Shown here: piece by piece, positions 5,942 to 8,581 of the stretch | Position numbering within the stretch: the stretch's first letter is position 1 | How the letters are laid out: the number at the start of each line of letters is the position of its first letter | NCBI GenBank assembly: GCA_002774315.1 | Contig: PEYP01000121.1 | Location: forward strand, 1 to 8,581 | Reading direction: 5' to 3' | DNA: 8,581 nucleotides | From: Candidatus Stahliibacteriota bacterium CG08_land_8_20_14_0_20_40_26 | GTDB lineage: Bacteria > Hydrothermota > UBA3073 | The notes under the pieces: model-generated | What the model was told of the DNA's origin: nothing | What the model saw: only the letters and a program-made list of their open reading frames with translations | The model's database searches: none | Made by a program: the position numbers and the translations under genes

Positions 5942-6944
5942 CAAGTATCTCGCTCTCGCCATGAGACCAACTTAAGAGCGCTCTTATATCTGATATTAAC
6001 ACAGCTATGTCCATTGTGGCTTTTACCAGAGGCATTATAAAGTAACTTCTCCATTTAGCATTTGCTGCTCTTAATTCTTTAACATAACGAAGAGGGAGTG
6101 GAGCATAAATAATTAGTAATCCAATAAATATCAGAAGAACTCCAAATAATTTTAATCCCACAATGAGTAAAATTCCTAAAATAAACCGGGGAACCATACC
6201 CCGCCTTAAAGAAAAAATTTCTCTGAACTTCTTGCTGTGAATTTTTGCATACAGAAGCTCACAATACCGGCGCCTCTGGAACCACTTGTATATCTGCTTC
6301 AGATTATTGCGAGGAAGATGATAGACAATAGCATTAGGATTAAATACAATCTTCCATCTTTTTGATACCTCTAAACTGAGCAGGAAATCGTCTGCTCCCA
6401 ACCGACCCATGCCTCGCTTTTCAAATTCCAAATGATTAAACACCTCGCGGCGATAAGCCATGTTACATCCTGATGTAAGGTTAGTTTCCACGATTTTTCC
6501 ACCAGCCCGCAGAAAACGAGGATACCCACCTCCGGGAAAACCCAACACTGCTTCGCATGTACCTATCGGATGATCTCCCCTTACAAGAGTTGCTCCACCT
6601 ACGCCAAATATTTCGGGGTTGTGCAACATTGGCTGTATAATTTGATATAGCCAGTCGTGCTTAACAAGACAATCATCGTCGGTAAAAGCAATGAACTCAC
6701 CCTTTGCTGCTTTCACTCCTTGATTACGAGCATAACCCAATCCTAAGTTTTGGCGTGGCAAAAAAACATAATTCGTTTGGGGTATTGGTAAAGGCTTGTC
6801 ACCTTCTTCTATCACAACTATCTCATATTTCTCTGGCGGATAGTCCAAAGCTAATAAAGATTGTACTGTCTCCTCGAGCGTCTTGTGTCGGTCACGCGAT
6901 ATAACAACAACTGAAACAAGTGGATAATTATTTCCTCGATTCAT
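5925..6944 (-). CDS. Family 2 glycosyltransferase with C-terminal membrane segments
   Basis: This 339-residue protein has a GT-A fold. PLVSVVVISRDRHKTLEETV (8-27) is the nucleotide-binding start. FTDDDC (87-92) holds the DXD metal site. NLTSGCNMAYRREVF (155-169) and GADDFLLSLEV (183-193) hold the acceptor site and probable base. WFQRRRY (221-227) resembles the Q-x-x-R-W motif of processive GT2 enzymes. A strongly hydrophobic stretch at about 254-283 (one long or two short membrane helices), and perhaps another weak one near 303-318, anchor it, so it probably transfers sugar to polyprenyl phosphate or a growing membrane-bound chain. ATG 6944 shares its A with the upstream TAA (TAATG). A GAGGA sequence at 6954-6958, nine bases upstream, supports that start. 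Sugar and linkage are unknown. Confidence 0.93.
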   Translation of the reverse strand: MNRGNNYPLVSVVVISRDRHKTLEETVQSLLALDYPPEKYEIVVIEEGDKPLPIPQTNYVFLPRQNLGLGYARNQGVKAAKGEFIAFTDDDCLVKHDWLYQIIQPMLHNPEIFGVGGATLVRGDHPIGTCEAVLGFPGGGYPRFLRAGGKIVETNLTSGCNMAYRREVFNHLEFEKRGMGRLGADDFLLSLEVSKRWKIVFNPNAIVYHLPRNNLKQIYKWFQRRRYCELLYAKIHSKKFREIFSLRRGMVPRFILGILLIVGLKLFGVLLIFIGLLIIYAPLPLRYVKELRAANAKWRSYFIMPLVKATMDIAVLISDIRALLSWSHGESEILDEYNR

Positions 6945-8080
6945 TAAGTCAATTCCTCATATACATGAATAACTTCTTTAGCGCACTTCTTCCAAGAAAA
7001 AAGACTGCCTTGTTTTAATGCCTTAGCTGATAATTTCTCTCTGGTAGACTGATCTAACAACTGCATTAAAGCATCAACAATAGCATCTATGTTATCTGGA
7101 GGAACTACTATTCCACCATCTCCTACGACTTCTGGAAGACTTGAGCGGTTTGAAACAATTGAGGGACAGCCACACTTTGCTGCTTCTGCTACCGGCAAAC
7201 CGAACCCTTCATAAAAGGAAATCAAGCATAGAGCCTGAGCACCTGTGTAGAGAGCCGGTAAATCTTCATCCGGAATATATCCTGGGAATATCACATATTG
7301 GTACAACCTTTTATCTGATACAAAGTGCTGAATTCTCTCCATTCCCCATTTAAAATGGCCGGCTATAATAAGGCGAAAGTCTAAAGACTTTTCCTTGAGA
7401 ACTGCCATTGCGCCGATTAAGTTTTCAAGATTCTTACGCGCATCAGGAGCACCAACAAATAAAAAATAAGGGATATCTCCAATCCCTATGCTTGTACGAA
7501 TAGCATTTACATGAGATAAAGGAGCAGGTCTCATATAATCAGCAACTCCACACCATATAATACGCAACTTACGGGAAGAAATTTTATATAGTTCATTTAA
7601 ATCTTTGGCTGTAGAGTTAGAATCGGCTATTATAATATCTGCTCGTTCAATAACTTTTTCCAATTTGGCTTTCGATAAATTAGCAAAGTCCTTACTAACC
7701 TTATCCGGACACATCAAATATATTACATCGTGTATTGTAACTATAGATGCTCCTTTCTTCTTTGGTGGTAATCGTTCAAAAGGAGAATGGAAAATATCTG
7801 TATGACCAGTGAAAAGGTCTATATCTGGCCAATTATATTTAAGCCATAATTTCTCAAGTATCCTACCAGGTAAAGGGATATGTTTCAGAATAATGTTTCT
7901 ATGTCCTTTTGGTCTAAACATCAACTCCCGCTTTCCCTTATGCAAAAAATTATAAACGCATACATATTTGTTATCGCTATTGATAGATACTAAAGCACGC
8001 AGAAGTTCGAAAGAATAGACACCCCATCCTCGCCTCTTTTGGTAAGGTATCATAGATGCATCAAAACCAATTATAGGCAT
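6944..8080 (-). CDS. Family 4 glycosyltransferase
   Basis: ATG 8080 gives 378 residues beginning MPIIGFDASMIPYQKRRGWG. A seven-codon longer frame from TTG 8101 exists, but AGGA at 8086-8089, five bases before ATG 8080, decides for the shorter form. The acceptor domain has DIFHSPFERLP (95-105) and VTIHDVIYLMCPDK (114-127), then ADIIIADSNSTAKDL (147-161). The donor domain has FLFVGAPDARKNLENLI (206-222), GYIPDEDLPALY (267-278) and the EX7E pair E291/E299 in YEGFGLPVAEAAKCG. The SSLPEVVGDGG motif (313-323) is typical of mannosyltransferase-like GT4 enzymes, which makes mannose or a similar donor a guess. It resembles the GT4 at 3768-4865. It sits seven bases after a remnant GT2 and is translationally coupled to the following GT2. 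Confidence 0.94.
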   Translation of the reverse strand: MPIIGFDASMIPYQKRRGWGVYSFELLRALVSINSDNKYVCVYNFLHKGKRELMFRPKGHRNIILKHIPLPGRILEKLWLKYNWPDIDLFTGHTDIFHSPFERLPPKKKGASIVTIHDVIYLMCPDKVSKDFANLSKAKLEKVIERADIIIADSNSTAKDLNELYKISSRKLRIIWCGVADYMRPAPLSHVNAIRTSIGIGDIPYFLFVGAPDARKNLENLIGAMAVLKEKSLDFRLIIAGHFKWGMERIQHFVSDKRLYQYVIFPGYIPDEDLPALYTGAQALCLISFYEGFGLPVAEAAKCGCPSIVSNRSSLPEVVGDGGIVVPPDNIDAIVDALMQLLDQSTREKLSAKALKQGSLFSWKKCAKEVIHVYEELT

Positions 8081-8085
8081 AGAAT

Positions 8086-8089
8086 TCCT
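8086..8089 (-). promoter_or_regulatory. Ribosome binding site deciding the GT4 start at 8080
   Basis: The minus strand reads AGGA, five bases before ATG 8080. It overlaps the TAG stop (8090-8088) of the remnant gene upstream. The TTG at 8101 has no comparable support. Confidence 0.75.
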
Positions 8090-8389
8090 ATTTTGTATCA
8101 ATTTTGAGTAATTTCTTTACATACGCTAATGGCCTTGATATGAAAATATATATTTGATACCCAAGAAGAAAAATAAAAAAGAATCTCCAGAATATTAGAC
8201 CGAACGAGTTTAATCTTAAAAAAATTTCAGCAGATAGCTTCTGCCAGTCTTTGTCTCACCACCGTAATAACAAAATGCCCCTACCTTGAAATATTGATGC
8301 GCGAGGATGGATCGTTGCCTATATTTTGATTTATATCTAATTTCCTTTGCAATTTTATTAATAATCATTTCATCCACAATCCATAAAAC
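8088..8389 (-). pseudogene. Broken 3' end of a probable family 2 glycosyltransferase
   Basis: Two minus-strand frames join into one protein tail. The first, open from after TAA 8392-8390, reads IRYKSKYRQRSILAHQYFK, then VGAFCYYGGETK. The second reads DWQKLSAEIFLRLNSFG, then LIFWRFFFIFLLGYQIY, and ends at TAG 8090-8088 after YVKKLLKIDTK. A single missing base near 8249-8252, in AAAG, would join them as ETK-DWQKL. A basic R-x-R...QYF segment followed by a hydrophobic tail is what I know from C-termini of GT2 enzymes; that family call is tentative. The 5' part and catalytic domain are absent. A sequencing or assembly error could explain the frameshift, but not the stop and unrelated sequence upstream. 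Its stop overlaps the next gene's ribosome binding site, so it was probably once the preceding operon member. Confidence 0.5.
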
Positions 8390-8454
8390 TTATTAGGTTC
8401 TTCTCCAATTTAGTGGGTTCATTTTCCAGTGAAAGCCTGTTTGGCTTTATGGAT
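8379..8454. repeat. Inverted repeat with inner hairpin in non-coding stretch
   Basis: ATCCATAAA (8379-8387) is the exact reverse complement of TTTATGGAT (8446-8454). Between them lies AAAGCC-TGTTT-GGCTTT (8432-8448), an overlapping 6-bp hairpin, so the two folds compete. Apart from this and one unrecognised short minus-strand frame ending at TGA 8372-8370, I see nothing in 8393-8524. It may be decayed mobile DNA. Confidence 0.5.
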
Positions 8455-8524
8455 GAGGTATCTTGTATATCAGAATCTATGTGTTCTATGTAGAAGGTAT
8501 CCTGATGTGGAGAATATCTCCTAA

Positions 8525-8577
8525 TGTGGGAGGCATCTCCCGATGCCGATAATCAAGGTCAGGAGACCTTTCCCACA
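8525..8577. repeat. Cloverleaf-like inverted-repeat element (MITE-like) at right edge
   Basis: TGTGGGA (8525-8531) and TCCCACA (8571-8577) are perfect 7-base terminal inverted repeats. Inside are two hairpins with 4-base loops: GGCATC-TCCC-GATGCC (8532-8547) and AAGGTC-AGGA-GACCTT (8555-8570), separated by seven bases. The arms abut the terminal repeats, making a three-way-junction fold. No target-site duplication can be judged, since the window ends four bases later. The twin hairpins with tetraloops resemble those of the element at 489-529. Confidence 0.75.
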
Positions 8578-8581
8578 AAAT

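Noticed and set aside
5942..5962. Longer GT4 start at ATG 5962
   Set aside because: No ribosome binding site is seen, and the extra residues MARARYL lie wholly in the upstream GT2 reading frame. The shorter start is preferred, though not certain.
5973..5986. 14-base palindrome TAAGAGCGCTCTTA in the GT2 3' end
   Set aside because: It is short, lies in coding sequence, has no second copy that I see, and does not disturb the protein; chance is sufficient.
8081..8101. Longer GT4 start at TTG 8101
   Set aside because: The AGGA spaced five bases before ATG 8080 and the family-typical MPIIGFDASM start favour the ATG. The extra codons overlap the remnant GT2 end.
8370..8524. Minus-strand open stretch ending at TGA 8372 (about 45 codons)
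   Set aside because: No ATG-type start with a ribosome binding site, no recognisable domain, and it lies among decayed inverted repeats, so it was not called a gene.
8200..8581. Operon promoter and tRNA/rRNA genes
   Set aside because: I looked for -35/-10 pairs and RNA gene hallmarks and found none convincing. The operon may start beyond the right edge.

Overview
This is an A+T-rich (by eye) bacterial window almost filled by one leftward (minus-strand) gene run for building a glycan. It encodes five family-4 glycosyltransferases (GT4; one cut by the left edge), one family-2 glycosyltransferase (GT2) and one AsnB-type asparagine synthase/amidotransferase. This resembles capsule, exopolysaccharide, O-antigen or exosortase-associated polysaccharide loci. 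No gene identifies the species. Sloppy surface-glycan synteny together with several families of short palindromic or tandem repeats suggests an uncultivated bacterium, but that is an inference only.

Layout in transcription order, right to left. 8525-8577 holds a structured inverted-repeat element and 8379-8454 other inverted repeats. 8088-8389 is the frameshifted tail of a probable GT2. Then come GT4 (8080-6944), GT2 (6944-5925), GT4 (5941-4856), GT4 (4865-3768), a 56-codon ORF (3783-3613), AsnB (3613-1706), GT4 (1709-525) and the first 157 codons of another GT4 (473 to the left edge). Neighbouring frames overlap by 1 to 17 bases (TAATG, TGATG and ATGA junctions), apart from 7 bases before 8080 and 51 bases before 473. 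This implies one translationally coupled operon. The GT2 probably works at the membrane, the GT4s add sugars in turn, and AsnB probably amidates a sugar acid or makes asparagine.

The most interesting feature is repetitive DNA inside the reading frames. A heptanucleotide tandem repeat, consensus GGYATCY (reverse complement RGATRCC), occurs as three tracts (3-49, 271-382, 4484-4518), each translated in frame inside a GT4. Two of the tracts are in one coding orientation and one is in the other. The consensus has no stop codon in any of six frames, and because 7 is not a multiple of 3 each strand gives one repeating heptapeptide whatever the frame. A perfect 28-base palindrome (2959-2986) is likewise translated inside AsnB. 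The edge GT4 is easy to miss because it runs off the window and is interrupted by two of these tracts.
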